A stretch of 64,000 nt of DNA from Cystobasidium ongulense (Eukaryota; Basidiomycota; Cystobasidiomycetes; Cystobasidiales; Cystobasidiaceae), in contig BQUP01000004.1 of NCBI GenBank assembly GCA_022835595.1, positions 806,001-870,000 on the forward strand. The letters are read 5' to 3'. Each line of letters opens with the position of its first letter. Position 1 is the stretch's first letter. The notes below the pieces were generated by a model. That model was not told the origin of the DNA. It saw nothing but the letters and a program-made list of their open reading frames with translations, and ran no database searches. Made by a program: the position numbers and the translations under genes. This document shows, piece after piece, positions 13,038-23,068 of this stretch.

Positions 13038-13784
13038 AGCAGTCGTATTATCTCGTTGTACTGTAAGATATCTTGCTCATCTTAGCCCATCCGGGCATGT
13101 ATTAGTACGTTCCGCATACACGGCAGTACTTTAGAATACTAGTTAGACATCATTGATAGCGCACCAGGTAGTGAACAAGCGTAATTATGTAAAACCAACT
13201 TTCTTAACGAAGCGTCGCCATGCCTAGCTCTTGCCGTCAGCTACTCGCGGGCGGTTGAGAGAGGACGACTCGAGTGGAGTCGAGCTTTCATCAAGCTGCC
13301 TGGGCTGTGGAAAAGCGCCGTCAAGCGGGATCTAGTCTTGATTGGAACTATGCCTTTCGTTGAATCATTGTCGCCTGGGCCTGATGAATTCGTCATTGCA
13401 ATGCGGGCCCTCGAAAGAAGGGTACTGCCTAGATTTCGAGCACGATAGATGGGAATGCACTGTGTTGCGTTACTGCACCTGGGCATGAACGTCCCTGCGA
13501 TTATCATTACCCCAAAGAAAGATGGTGAGTATGTTTCGAGATAGAACAGTAAACCTTGTTACAATCCAGAACAAAACAGAACAAAAAGCACTGTGAACAG
13601 GGAAGGTATGAGGAAGAGAATTATGAGGGGAGCAGCGATAGTATCGTTGCTGTACAGACTTTGCCATAAACAGCATCCAATAGGTGCGTCTTATTGCGAT
13701 AGGTGTAGCTTGGTGTTAAGTGCGAGGGTTTACGAGCGAGATTCTAGATTGGGCTCGGACTCGCACACAATATAAGGTGAACAT
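13038..13784. other. Intergenic, tail to tail
   Basis: This 747-bp gap lies between the 3' ends of the GT90 and PWWP genes. Open frames here (for example 13241-13507 on the minus strand) are short, lack splice-joined partners and show no conserved motif. Nothing else is seen. Confidence 0.5.
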
Positions 13785-15773
13785 TTATGCGGCTGCTTCG
13801 ACAGGCATATCTGTACCATTTTCTTTAACCTCTGTAGAGTCAGCAGTCTTCTCCTCCTCAACGACAGGGACAGCTTCCTCCTTCTTTGTCTCTTCCACTG
13901 GCTTTTCTTGCTCAGCGTCGCCGTTCGTTTGTCCCTCTGCATTGACTCCACCATTGATGCCATTTGTACTGGGTGCAGGAGCGGAGTCTTCCTTCTTTTC
14001 AGATTCTTCCTTCTTCTCCTCATCCTCTTGCATGACAGTCAAATCTCCAGCGTTTGTCTCGGCAGGAGCAGAGGTCTCTTCAGCGGCATCTCCAGATCCA
14101 GTAACTGGGGCTGCAGATGGCTCCTTGTTTAACATCCCTTTCCATTGCTCCATCAAGGCATTCGCCCGCTCCTTGATCTTGAATTCTGCTTCCCTGGGGA
14201 TCTCCTCTGTCAATGCTGCCATCTTCTTTAAGACTTTGCCAAGCTTGGACGACTGTGTGCCGATGGGGATGATACCAGAATAGTTGGTCAGTAGCTATCC
14301 GACTCGATTTGCTAGTGACGAATATTAGACTCACCGCCAACCATTGAGGTTGCATGTCGAATGATTCCATCTCCTTGAAGGTAGTGTCATATTTAGGCAT
14401 TTGCTGTAGTAGATGAGAAAGTCAGCTATCCGCTAGCTGTTGCAATCGATATACTCGCTTATGCGGATGCACGCACATCGGACTCGGGGAAACCCTTCGT
14501 CAAGAACGCTCTTTGTAGGAGTGCGCGCCAATTCTTCACAGTCTTCTCTTCTTCCGAACCATCTACAGGAGAGTGAACGCGTGATGCCGCAAGAGTCAGC
14601 CTATCTGCAAGGAGCTGGATTGGGAGCAACACCACTCACCTTCTTCTCCACCTGCAGCTGCACTGGCTGACTTTTCCTTTGTCTCCTTTGCTGCCTTGGC
14701 TGACTTGGGCTTATCGTCAGTCTGAGTAGTATGGAAGCATGCAGCAAATCAAAAGGGTAGATAGAGTGGGGAGGGCATTGATGGCGGAACCGACCAAGTA
14801 ATGTATTATGCGATTGAGGCGTTTAACGGCGTATCAAGTGGGCAGATTTCGAAGTGATGAGAGGGTTTTGGCGATATCAACATATGAGGTAAGCGGGTAT
14901 TGCCGTATCGGTGAGACGGGGAAGTTGTAAAAAGAGAGGATTGTGAAGCGCACGAGTGTCAGCATACGGCCGAACTCAAGACACTGGCTACCCTTCCAGA
15001 TTCATGAAGCCCAAAGACCGAAGATCACGCACCTTTCTCTTCTTAGCAGCAGGTTCCTTCTTTGCCTTTGGTGCAGCTTCCTTCTTGGCTTTAGTAGCTT
15101 TAGGTTCCTTATCCGCAGCAGTTCTCTTTCTCTTCTTTCCAGCTGCAGTTTTCGTATCAGCATCGTCATCTAACATATCAACATCTTCTTGCTCCTCCTC
15201 TTCTGGTTCTTGTTGAGCGGCAGCATCCTTCTTCGCTTGCTCAGCTTCCCATTCTGATGGATCCTTGGCAATTTCGTATCCTTGTCTTAGCTTGCCTTGC
15301 TTCTTCTTCGAGTCTTCGCTAAGGTAGGCATCGATTATCTTTGGAGTGAGCTGACGGAGCTCTTTTGGGTATGCCCAGAAACTGTTTCACGTTACAACGG
15401 AATGGACGATGAGCAAAACGAGTCAGCGAAAGCACATCCTTGACGCGATGAGCGAGCCGTGACCTGGAGGAATAGTGGACATACTAGTCTGCATCGGGGT
15501 AGAATCTGACGCAGAAAGGTCTGCCAGCCTTCTGTCGTTGAGTAGCCTCAGGAGCCGAGGAGGCCTCGACAATCTGAAAGATCCCACGGCAGCAGCACGA
15601 GTTCCGAATAGCGTCAGCAAGAAGAACCTTTCGAGTGTTGCATTGTCTGGAACTAAGGTACACACCTTGCCTGGCCATTCAGGGTATCCCTTGATCTTTG
15701 TGAGGACGACATCTCCCACGCTGAAGTCGGCAGCGGTGGGAGCGGCAGGCTTGGACGCTTTCTTGGGAGGCAT
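13785..15773 (-). CDS. PWWP-domain chromatin protein, LEDGF/HDGF-like
   Basis: The protein starts at 15773 (MPPKKASKPAAP) with a PWWP domain: FSVGDVVLTKIKGYPEWPGK is split from IVEASSAPEATQRQKAGRPF, CVRFYPDADY and FWAYPKELRQLTP by two introns. PWWP domains bind methylated histone H3K36 together with DNA. A lysine/alanine-rich AT-hook-like basic linker follows (KKRKRTAADKEP, KAKKEPAAKKRK). Then comes a helical region resembling the TFIIS-N/LEDGF integrase-binding fold (VKNWRALLQRAFLTKG, then KLGKVLKKMAALTEEIP and FKIKERANALMEQWKGML), and finally an acidic, glutamate-rich tail to the stop at 13785. The layout PWWP + basic linker + helical bundle matches LEDGF/HRP2-type transcription-elongation adaptors; the fungal counterpart is usually unnamed. 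About six exons; joins between 14700 and 14300 are approximate. Confidence 0.78.
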
Positions 15774-16435
15774 GGCTGGGTACGGTCCGCTTCGAGACTG
15801 GGTCAGTCCAGACGAGATAAGTGTGCAAGCAACAAGGCACGCAGACGGTTGTTCAGTAGCGTAGCGGCGACGAGGTAGGAAAGAAACGCGACCCGGGAAC
15901 GCGATGGACGAGCATGAGCGGCGAGCGATAGAAGCGACGGTCAGCATTCGACACCCACGAGTGCAGGAATCTAGCTCGACTCACCTGAACTGCGAAAAGC
16001 TTTACCTTGTTATTAAGCGTGATTCGACTTGTAAGAAAGAAGGCGAAAGGCGGAAAGAGGAGAGCAGGCGGCAACTCGCTCAAAGTAGGAGAAGCGCGAA
16101 GGGTAATGGAAAAGTTCGATCACATTAATGGGTCATTACCATTTGAGCGGGACAATGGTAATGCTGTTGTTACTGATGACTGTCAACCGCAGGTATGCTA
16201 GTAGCAATGCTGACTAGCAGGTCGATACGCGAATTGCAAGTAGATGCCGAGGGAATAGCTGCATGGGCTTTTTGGATTGCATTGCCTTGCATCAGTGTCT
16301 ATACTGCAGCTTGGAAGCGTATATGAATATATCCTCTCCGGTATGTGGCTAAAGAGCAGGACATTGTGCTATGACACCACAAGTAGTAGTTCTAGGTAAA
16401 GTATACCTCTCTTCCATCCGTCAAAGTACCCGACT
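15774..16435. other. Intergenic: PWWP gene promoter / ATP16 3' flank
   Basis: A 662-bp gap behind the PWWP gene start and after the stop of the F1 delta gene (both on the minus strand). Frames here, such as 16007-16201, are short and purine-rich without conserved sequence. No feature is supported. Confidence 0.5.
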
Positions 16436-17362
16436 CTACTGCTTCAAGGCAGTCTGGAGAGCCTCGAAGACCTCAATTTCCACGCGTGCTTCGGCTGCAA
16501 TGTCGGTCGATAACATCAGCTTGTGTGACAAGGAATGCAATGAGTCGAGGAGTGTCGAGGAGTGGACGCACCTTTCTCGGCCTCGCTTCCGGACCCATCG
16601 ACAACTCGTTGCGCTTCCTGTAGACCTGCTCGGACGGCCTAAAAGGAGGAAGGACATGATGTTAGCTCAACACCTCAAACTCAGCTTGCACGGGTGACGC
16701 ACCTCTGGCGAGAAGTCCTCGATAGGGAAGGCCTCGACGGCGTTGATAGTAACGCTGTTTGAAGGGTGCTGTAGGTTTTACTCAGTTAGTATGTGCAAGT
16801 TCGATGTTGATGCCATAGTTCGGACCACGCACAATGCTGGCGAAGCCGCCGGATGCTAAAGAGGGACAGTAGCAGGATTAGTTTCTCCATGCTAATACGT
16901 ACTTGCGTGACAGATCCACTCACCAAACCACTTCTTCGATTGACCGGCGCTCTCGATAACCTCGATGACACCTGGCTTTAGAGGCTCGATAGCGGGAACG
17001 TGGTTTGCTAGGATACCCATATCTCCAGAGACGGCAGCAATGTTGATTTGGGTCACTTCTTGGGATGAGAAGATGGCCTGTCAATTTATCGAAGACGAGC
17101 GCCGTGATCAATCAACCATTGGTTCGCGGGAGGAGAGAACCGACGGGCGGGAAAGTTCAGCCTGACAGCACAGCACACATTGGTGACAGCCTGATTGACG
17201 CACCTCGTGAGGAAGGACGAGAGACAGCTTGATCTTGCTCGAGTCGACTGCCTCTGCGTAGCCTCGTCGGAGGATGGCAGCAGCGCCAGGACGGCTGGCG
17301 GCGAGAGCAGCTCTGCGCGAGAGCATGGGGAGAGCCCCCCGAGCGACGGTGTTGCCTAGCAT
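16436..17362 (-). CDS. ATP16: Mitochondrial ATP synthase F1 delta subunit
   Basis: The F1 delta subunit (bacterial epsilon homologue) belongs to the central stalk of ATP synthase in the mitochondrial matrix. The start at 17362 opens a presequence (MLGNTVARGALPMLSRRAAL, Arg-rich, without acids) followed by KIKLSLVLPHE. After an intron the conserved beta-sandwich continues: AIFSSQEVTQINIAAVSGDM, GILANHVPAIESLKPGVIEV, then ASGGFAS, HPSNSVTINAVEAFPIEDFS and AVRAGLQEAQRVVDGSGS. A last short exon encodes AEARVEIEVFEALQTALKQ, the C-terminal helices, ending at 16436. About six exons; the two 3' introns (gtgcgtcac...ttttag and gtgcgtcca...attgcag) are clear. It is divergent from the TFIIA gene with about 525 bp between starts. 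Confidence 0.92.
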
Positions 17363-17888
17363 GGTAACAAGTGAGGTAGTAACGGGCTTGTCTAGTGCTT
17401 GCTGTGTGTGTATGGATTACGCCGGGTCGAGCAGAACAGAGCCAAAAAGCGACTTCTTCGAGCTTCTGCAGCTCTGATTTCGACGACGACGACGAACGAC
17501 GATGAAAGCGAAAAGCAATGCACGCCTTGGAAGCACTCCAACCGCGCTGCAGGGGAGCACTCACGCACAGCTCGCCGACACGACACCACGCACCTGCTCC
17601 AACACACCTGCGTCCTGTCCAGTCCACTGCTCTGGGCCAGGCGCGCACACCACGCTCTTGCCCGCTGCCCGAGTCGTGGGCCTCGCGGATCAGCTGCAGG
17701 CCTTGATTGTGCTGGTGCAGCGGTGCACGACGATAGACGCACGACTGAGATAGGCAAATACGAAGGTCGTACACACGCTCTGCTGGAAGTGCGCTCTCTG
17801 ACATCAACGAGCCTTCGAAGGGTAGTGCAAGAGCCGCAAGTCGTCAACTACAGGACACTCCCCTCGGTCAGAGGAAAACACTGCAACT
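17363..17888. other. Bidirectional promoter region ATP16 / TOA1
   Basis: This is a GC-rich 526-bp divergent intergenic region. Several long open frames cross it on both strands (for example 17157-17807 minus and 17399-17899 plus), but they have no conserved motif and owe their length to GC content. No TATA box is evident. Confidence 0.5.
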
Positions 17889-18870
17889 ATGTCCAATAAG
17901 GTGGTGGTAAGCATACACCCCTGTTCCTGTTCACAAACAGAACAGAAGCTGTAGCTCTGTTTCCCTTTGCGTTCCTTCCCTGCTCCGCCGTGGTCGTTGG
18001 TCTCGATGACAGCCCCAAACGTACAGAGCTATCATTGACAAGGTCATCAACTCTGTGAGGCCTGACTTTGAAGAGAATGGAATTGAAGAAGATGTGCTCG
18101 TAGCTTTACAGCAGGTTAGTCTTCTTCCTCCAAATCTACACTGGCATGGCACACATATTCTTTACAAAGCTAACGATTGAAACGCCACCATGTGAATAAT
18201 CAATTTGAAAACACTCTTTCTCTTGGACCTGCTGTTTATCACGGATACACAACACACAGAGATGGGAGGCAAGACTAGCCTCTTCAAGAGTTGCCGATTT
18301 CTCCTCGGATCCGAGATTAGGAGCATATCAACGAATGCTACCCCCTGTTCCTGAAAAACTTCCTCAAGGCGACGATACACAGACACATCAGCAACAACAG
18401 TCCACCGCTTCTACTTCTGGAGATTCTACTGCTGGACCGAGCGTAGTTAAGAAGGAGGAAGCTGGAGAAGCCGCTGGAAATGGTACAAAAGCAGAGAATG
18501 GCAAGGTAAGTTGAGCCTCTGCTTTCACATATATTATTGCGAGGGATTCATCCTATATTGACATGTACACTTTCTATTCCTTGAAACACTCAAGAATAAA
18601 ACCAAACCAGCATTAAATCCAGATTCAAACGAACTAAATTCAGATCTCGATGAATCAGATGATGATTTATTATCAGATGATGAAACTGGAGCGGATGAAG
18701 ATGGATTAAATGCTTTAAATGGAGTAGGAGAAGGCGATGTTATAGTTGCAGTATATGAAAAAGTACAACGAGTTAAAAATAAATGGAAAATTACGCTAAA
18801 AGATGGAGTTATTTCCGCTGATGGTAAAGATTATCTATTTGGTAAATGTCAAGGTGATTTCGAATGGTGA
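17889..18870 (+). CDS. TOA1: TFIIA large (alpha/beta) subunit
   Basis: TFIIA stabilises TBP on promoter DNA during RNA polymerase II initiation. The first exon encodes only MSNKVV (17889-17906); after an intron ending gatgacag the second exon gives PQTYRAIIDKVINSVRPDF and EENGIEEDVLVALQQ, the N-terminal four-helix-bundle part. A third exon (RWEARLASSRVADF) leads into a Gln/Thr/Ser linker. The last exon carries the acidic stretch (NSDLDESDDDLLSDDETGAD) and the C-terminal beta-barrel motif VYEKVQRVKNKWKITLKDGV, ending DYLFGKCQGDFEW at the stop (18868-18870). Both TFIIA domains are complete. The protein is about 250 residues, normal for fungi. The last exon is more AT-rich in codon choice than the neighbours. 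Confidence 0.95.
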
Positions 18871-19607
18871 ACTCTATTGAGATGGAACTTAGACTATTGT
18901 TGGGATCCAGGATCAATATTCCGTTTATGATATCCAAGCCTAGGAAATGGTAAACTACTCTACCCTGCCCCTTTCGCTACGACGAGAACCCCATCGGTGT
19001 CAGTGTCAAAGGCAGACGAACAAACAAAACCGCAAGAGCGGAGCCAACGTTAGAGGCACTTCGTTCTATAAATACAAAATGTTGTCAACATAGCTAGTAT
19101 TTCTCTGTCTCTCTCTCTCTCTCTCTCTTCATCAGGGATTAAAGAGCTGCAAAAAAACAAATGTAATGCTACAAGGGATGCAATCGTTTCGCTCAAATAT
19201 GAGTGTTTGTTTCAATGCGTACTGGCGCTGCTTCTGACATGCCTTCTCGGAGCTAGATTATGTAACTTTTTGAAGGCGTCTTCTGTCAGACACCGACGAC
19301 TATTCGATTCGTGGTGGATCAGATACAGCTCTTATGCAATCTGCTGCAACGTTATTAATACGCAGGTGTTATTCAAAGAGTCAAGTCGGCAAGCGACATG
19401 ATTGTATTTGCCATAAATGGCGATAGAAAGTGTGTATTGCATAGTTCGGGCGAAACAGAAATGATCGAATGAAAGAGAGGTAACCTGACCAAAGAAGGGT
19501 ATGAAAACAGTCTACTCGGTCCAAGCAGCCCTCTGTCCGTTGATCTTCCCTAATTCTCCCAGCCTAAGCATTTTGTTGCTTCTCAGCACGATCTCACTAG
19601 AAGAAGC
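18871..19607. other. Intergenic, tail to tail, with TC microsatellite
   Basis: A 737-bp gap between the 3' ends of TOA1 and RPS2. It has a pure TC/CT dinucleotide run at about 19106-19129 and no supported gene; the frame 19207-19401 has no recognisable product. Confidence 0.5.
19106..19129. repeat. (TC)n microsatellite
   Basis: About twelve uninterrupted CT/TC units in the shared 3' flank of TOA1 and RPS2. Simple repeats of this kind arise by slippage; no function is implied. Confidence 0.85.
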
Positions 19608-20841
19608 TTATGCGGAGAACTTCTTAGCGGTGAGAGTGAGGTGAGAAGAGAACTCAGAGTATGGCTCCTCTGGTAGCTCGAGTCGTGGCCATAATTCAGG
19701 GGTGAGGATATGGTAAGTTTGCGAGATGGCAACGAAGGTGGCCTTGAGGAAATTCTAAAATGAAAAAGCAAGTACGTTAGCGATAAGCAAATAAGCTATT
19801 ATGAACGCTTTGAGTAATGCATGACTTACGCCCATGGTGGATGTAGCACCGCGCGAAGCAGTGTAGCAATCTTCGACACCAGCGAGCTGTAGGATTCGCT
19901 TGGATGCTGGTGCGGCGACGAGACCTGTTCCTCGTGGAGCGGGGATGAGCTTGATGGTGACGGAAGCGCACTTGCCCTGGGTCTTGGCTGGGATGGTGTG
20001 TGGCTCTCCGAGCTTGTTACCCCAGTATCCTAAGATCACAATCTATCAGTCCTTGATACATTCAAGCTTTACGTTTGAGCTTGTCTCACCTCTTCGGACA
20101 GGGACGACAGCGAGCTTGGCGAGGATGATAGCACCACGAATAGCGGTAGCTACTTCCTTGGCGCACTTTACGCCTAGACCTAGATGACCATCGAAATCAC
20201 CAATGGCGACGAAAGCCTTGAAGCGTGTTCTTTGACCGGCACGAGTCTGCTTCTGGACGGGCATAATCTTCATAACCTCATCCTTGAGCTTGGGCAGGAG
20301 AATGTCGATGATTTGGTACTCTTTGACGGGGAGGGAGAAGAGGTAGATCTCCTCGATGGACTTGATCTTGCCGTCCTTGACGAGTCGGCCTAGCTTGGTG
20401 ACGGGGACCCTGTAAGCGAGGTGATAATTAGTGCTATTCCAAGACATATTTCCGGTAGCTAGCTAGCTAGCGAGCGAGCGAGTGGATAATAGCGACGTTG
20501 CGTATCTTGCTGTGAGCGTAGGTTCACTTCGATGCGGGTTTGCTGCTGTCCATCTTTCCTGTCAACGTTATGCATGTTCACATCTCCAATTGACGATCCA
20601 TCTAGCCTTCCCGAAACGTAGAGTACCGGCGTCGTCCACTGTCCAATGTCCGTATCCACTCGCGTCGCTTGGCTCGCTCGCTCGCTTCGTCCCGCTCGTC
20701 AACTCACCACTCCTTCTCTTCGTCCTTGCGTCCACCGCGTCTTCCACGGCCTCTGCCACCACGACCGCGGTCAGCACCACGGCCTCTTCCACCGAATCCA
20801 CCACGAGCTCCAGCTGGAGCGACTGCTGCTGCGTCTGCCAT
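19608..20841 (-). CDS. RPS2: 40S ribosomal protein uS5 (Rps2)
   Basis: uS5 is a core small-subunit protein at the mRNA entry channel. The start at 20841 gives the eukaryote-specific Arg/Gly-rich N terminus ([19 protein letters not shown]), then KDEEKEW. After intron 1 (20410-20707, 298 nt, long for this genome) come [38 protein letters not shown]-like sequence ([20 protein letters not shown]), [20 protein letters not shown] and LAVVPVRRG. Exon 3 gives [20 protein letters not shown] and [19 protein letters not shown], and exon 4 [20 protein letters not shown] to the stop at 19608. All landmarks of the family are present. It is divergent from the antizyme gene. Intron 1 carries the inverted repeat described separately. 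Confidence 0.97.
20410..20707 (-). other. RPS2 intron 1 with inverted tetranucleotide repeats
   Basis: This 298-nt intron splits the codon for Trp in KDEEKEW/VPVT. Read on the plus strand, GCGAGCGAGCGAG (20470-20482) next to the 3' splice site and CTCGCTCGCTCGC (20673-20685) next to the 5' splice site are perfect 13-nt inverted complements; a (TAGC)n run adjoins the first. I found no box C/D pair (TGATGA...CTGA), so a snoRNA is not claimed. Confidence 0.8.
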
Positions 20842-21460
20842 GATTGTTGTGTGGAGTGTTGCTGGATCCTGCTCTTGATGCGAGTCTCGACCTGGAGGTG
20901 TGCGCAATGAGCCGTGTCCGTCGTTGATGCTGAGAATCGTCGGCGAGTTGCGGCGTGCAGCTGAAATAGGGGCTGGAAGAAAGCGGCAGGGAAGGCTCGC
21001 CTGAGAATGGCGGACAGTATCAGGGGCGGAATGGAGAGAGAGTTGGCAGCTGTACGAGGACATACTAGCACTGTGTAAGATATATGCAATGTACACCAAT
21101 TGCTTGCACACTCTCACAGGGTGTATTCCCCGACCTGCCCGTCTGTGCCACCTGCAGCACCCTGGTGCAGCTGTATTTGCCACATTCCACGGCTGAGCTG
21201 GCCAGGCAAGCGCGAGTGGCTGACTCTGGCGCATTCTGTCGCATCGGCGCAAGTCTGCTCCATTCCATCCACCACATCCACACCACACCACCCACAACCC
21301 CCAGAGGTGAGCAGCATTGCATTGGACACTACACACACACCACTGACCACCTGCCTTTCTTCCCCCGCCAATTTGAACCATCTCGCTGCCACCCAATCCC
21401 ATCGACCAACTCACAACCCAACCAACCAACACACACAGAACCCAGACACGTTGGCGGACC
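20842..21460. promoter_or_regulatory. Bidirectional promoter region RPS2 / antizyme
   Basis: A 619-bp divergent region. Its antizyme-proximal half (about 21255-21445) is a CA/CCA-rich tract on the plus strand (repeated CACACCACACCACCC and CCAACCAACCAACACACAC), typical of highly expressed fungal promoters and leaders. Long frames crossing it (for example 20704-21462 minus) are composition artefacts. Exact start sites cannot be seen. Confidence 0.45.
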
Positions 21461-23068
21461 ATGTCGTCGAATCCAGAAATACCAAATTCAAATCATAATA
21501 ACAGTATACGCCTCGACGGAGGTGCCGCTGTCTGCGGCGCACCTCTGTCTGATGGGGCTTCATTCTTCAACGGGTGAGCACGCATCCACTTCGAGAGCAA
21601 GAAAGAAGGTCAAGCGAGGTGGACGGATGGGACATGCTGGGAGGCAAGGAAGGAGGACGAGAGAGCATGTTATGGTCTGGGGGGATGCTGTATGGCTGTA
21701 CTAGAGCTGTCAACTCTCAAGCAGTCACACCCGCAGCCAGCCAAGCATGCACTCGAATCAGCTCCCGCCAAAGAAGCCTCCCATTCATCCCCTCGCTCAA
21801 TGGCCGGACACACCACACACACCATACTGACATGTCTGCCCTACGTCTACAGCAGCGCATCTACTCTCCCATCGTGCACTACGATGAGCGCAAAGGCTCA
21901 GTGCTGGCCCTGGTGAGTATTGCCCTGTCGCGATCGCTGGATTCGGCGCACGTTGCTGACTGGTGTCGTCTACAATCCACTCTTTCCCTCCTGCTCGTCA
22001 ATCGTGTCAAATACGAATTACTGCCTTCGACCATGTATCGACGCATTGACCCGCCGTTATCCTTGTCCGACCTACTTGCATCATCTGCCGCACCCATCAA
22101 CAGACGTCGGTCAAGCACGAAATGCCTCCCTTAAGGCCTCGGGAGGTGCACTCGGAAGTGAGAGATCCGCGTGCTGGGCCAAGTCCGGTAATGGTCAATC
22201 TACAATGACGGTCAACTCTATCAACAAGTCCAACAATGCCACTCTTCGATCCGCTGCTCCTGTTCATATTGAACTAGGCTCGGTTCAAGGTCTAGTTGGG
22301 TCTGAAGGATTCGGTCAAATCAATAACAATGGTATCAACAATGTCAACAACAAGAACAACAACAACCAGGAATTCATCACATCAACCTATCCCCCCTCAC
22401 CTCCCCCAAGTGACGCTGCTCAGCTCTCTGGCGAATCGGCAGCAGCCAAGCCTCTGACGATGGCGAATGTCTCGACATTCTCCACCGCAGCAGCTGCTGC
22501 TACTGTCGTTGGTGGATCTCCCTTTTCTGCCATCTCCACATCCCCTACCACGGATGAGGATGATGCGGAATCATCAGAGGGAGAAGGAGACTCTGCATCC
22601 GAGATTTCATTCTCTTCGGATTCATCAAGCTCTTCATCTATTGCTGCCTCGAACAAGGATCACCAATTCTTGGCATCAGTCTTTGGTCCCACCTACCTCG
22701 ACTCTTTCTCCAAGCTTGGCGTTCAGGTCACCCTGCCTACCCAGGATGTCTTCCCTGCCGAATTGGGCTTGAAAGGTTCCGCTGTACTATCTGCTACCCA
22801 GCATGGTACAAAGACAGCCTATCTCTGCCCAACAGACATGGAAAAACTGGACAGCCAAACTCTGGTTGATTTATTGGAAATCGCAGATGAAGATTTGGAA
22901 TGCTCGGCCCTTGTCATTTGCCTTGAACGTAAAGGCAATGATGAGGATGAGACGCTAGCTGAAACCCTACATGCTCTTATGTATGTTGGTGGATCTATCG
23001 TAGCACCAGATGCAGGTGTTGTCAAGTATGATTCGGACAAGTACATCCTCGTCGGATTGGACCTCTAG
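21461..23068 (+). CDS. OAZ1: Ornithine decarboxylase antizyme, decoded by programmed +1 frameshift
   Basis: Antizyme binds ornithine decarboxylase, blocks polyamine synthesis and sends the enzyme to the proteasome; polyamines induce the +1 frameshift needed to make it. Proposed exons: 21461-21573, 21853-21912, 22104-23068. Frame 0 (MSSNPEIPNSNHNNSIRLDG to KAQCWP, 57 codons) ends at UGA formed across the exon 2/3 junction. The +1 frame then reads DVGQARNASLKASGGALGSE, resembling the post-shift DAPxPPLKIPGG of other antizymes. A long low-complexity spacer (Asn, Ser, Ala and acidic runs) follows. The antizyme domain starts about 22670: ATQHGTKTAYLCPTDMEKLD, TLVDLLEIADEDLECSALVI, CLERKGN, ETLHALMYVGGSIVAPDAG and the end ILVGLDL. 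Total about 378 residues, longer than the animal protein (about 228) because of the spacer. It is divergent from RPS2. Family assignment is strong; exon 1 is less certain. Confidence 0.85.
21908..22105 (+). promoter_or_regulatory. Split +1 recoding site CCC-UG|A-C of antizyme mRNA
   Basis: CCC is 21908-21910 and TG 21911-21912 at the end of exon 2; intron 2 is 21913-22103 (donor gtgagt, acceptor caacag); exon 3 starts AC at 22104-22105. Spliced mRNA reads TGG CCC TGA CGT in frame 0 and, after slipping one base at the stop, CCC (U) GAC GTC GGT, which enters the antizyme frame. CCC-UGA is among the shift-site variants known besides the common UCC-UGA. Without splicing, frame 0 instead meets a UGA at 21914-21916 that cannot lead into the antizyme frame. 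Confidence 0.8.

Noticed and set aside
17157-17807. 216-codon minus-strand frame and a 166-codon plus-strand frame across the ATP16/TOA1 gap
   Set aside because: High GC content makes long chance frames; no motif, and they overlap each other and the ATP16 first exon.
19106-19129. Dinucleotide repeat as a regulatory element or array
   Set aside because: A plain TC microsatellite in a 3' flank; no spacer structure, so not a CRISPR-like or regulatory array.
20410-20707. snoRNA inside RPS2 intron 1
   Set aside because: No box C (RTGATGA) with box D (CTGA) at suitable spacing and no H/ACA layout was found; the strong feature is the inverted repeat only.
20704-21462. Long minus-strand frame overlapping RPS2 exon 1 and its promoter (252 codons)
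   Set aside because: Only its end coincides with Rps2 exon 1 in frame; the rest is Gly/Trp/Cys-rich promoter sequence on a CCA-rich strand with no conserved motif.
21574-22134. Frame MSTHPLREQ... and frame MSALRLQQRIYSPIV... as alternative antizyme first frames
   Set aside because: The second stays open over the exon 2/3 junction, but its UGA at about 22219 would, after a +1 step, not enter the antizyme frame. Only the CCC-UGA-C reading leads there and matches family sequence.
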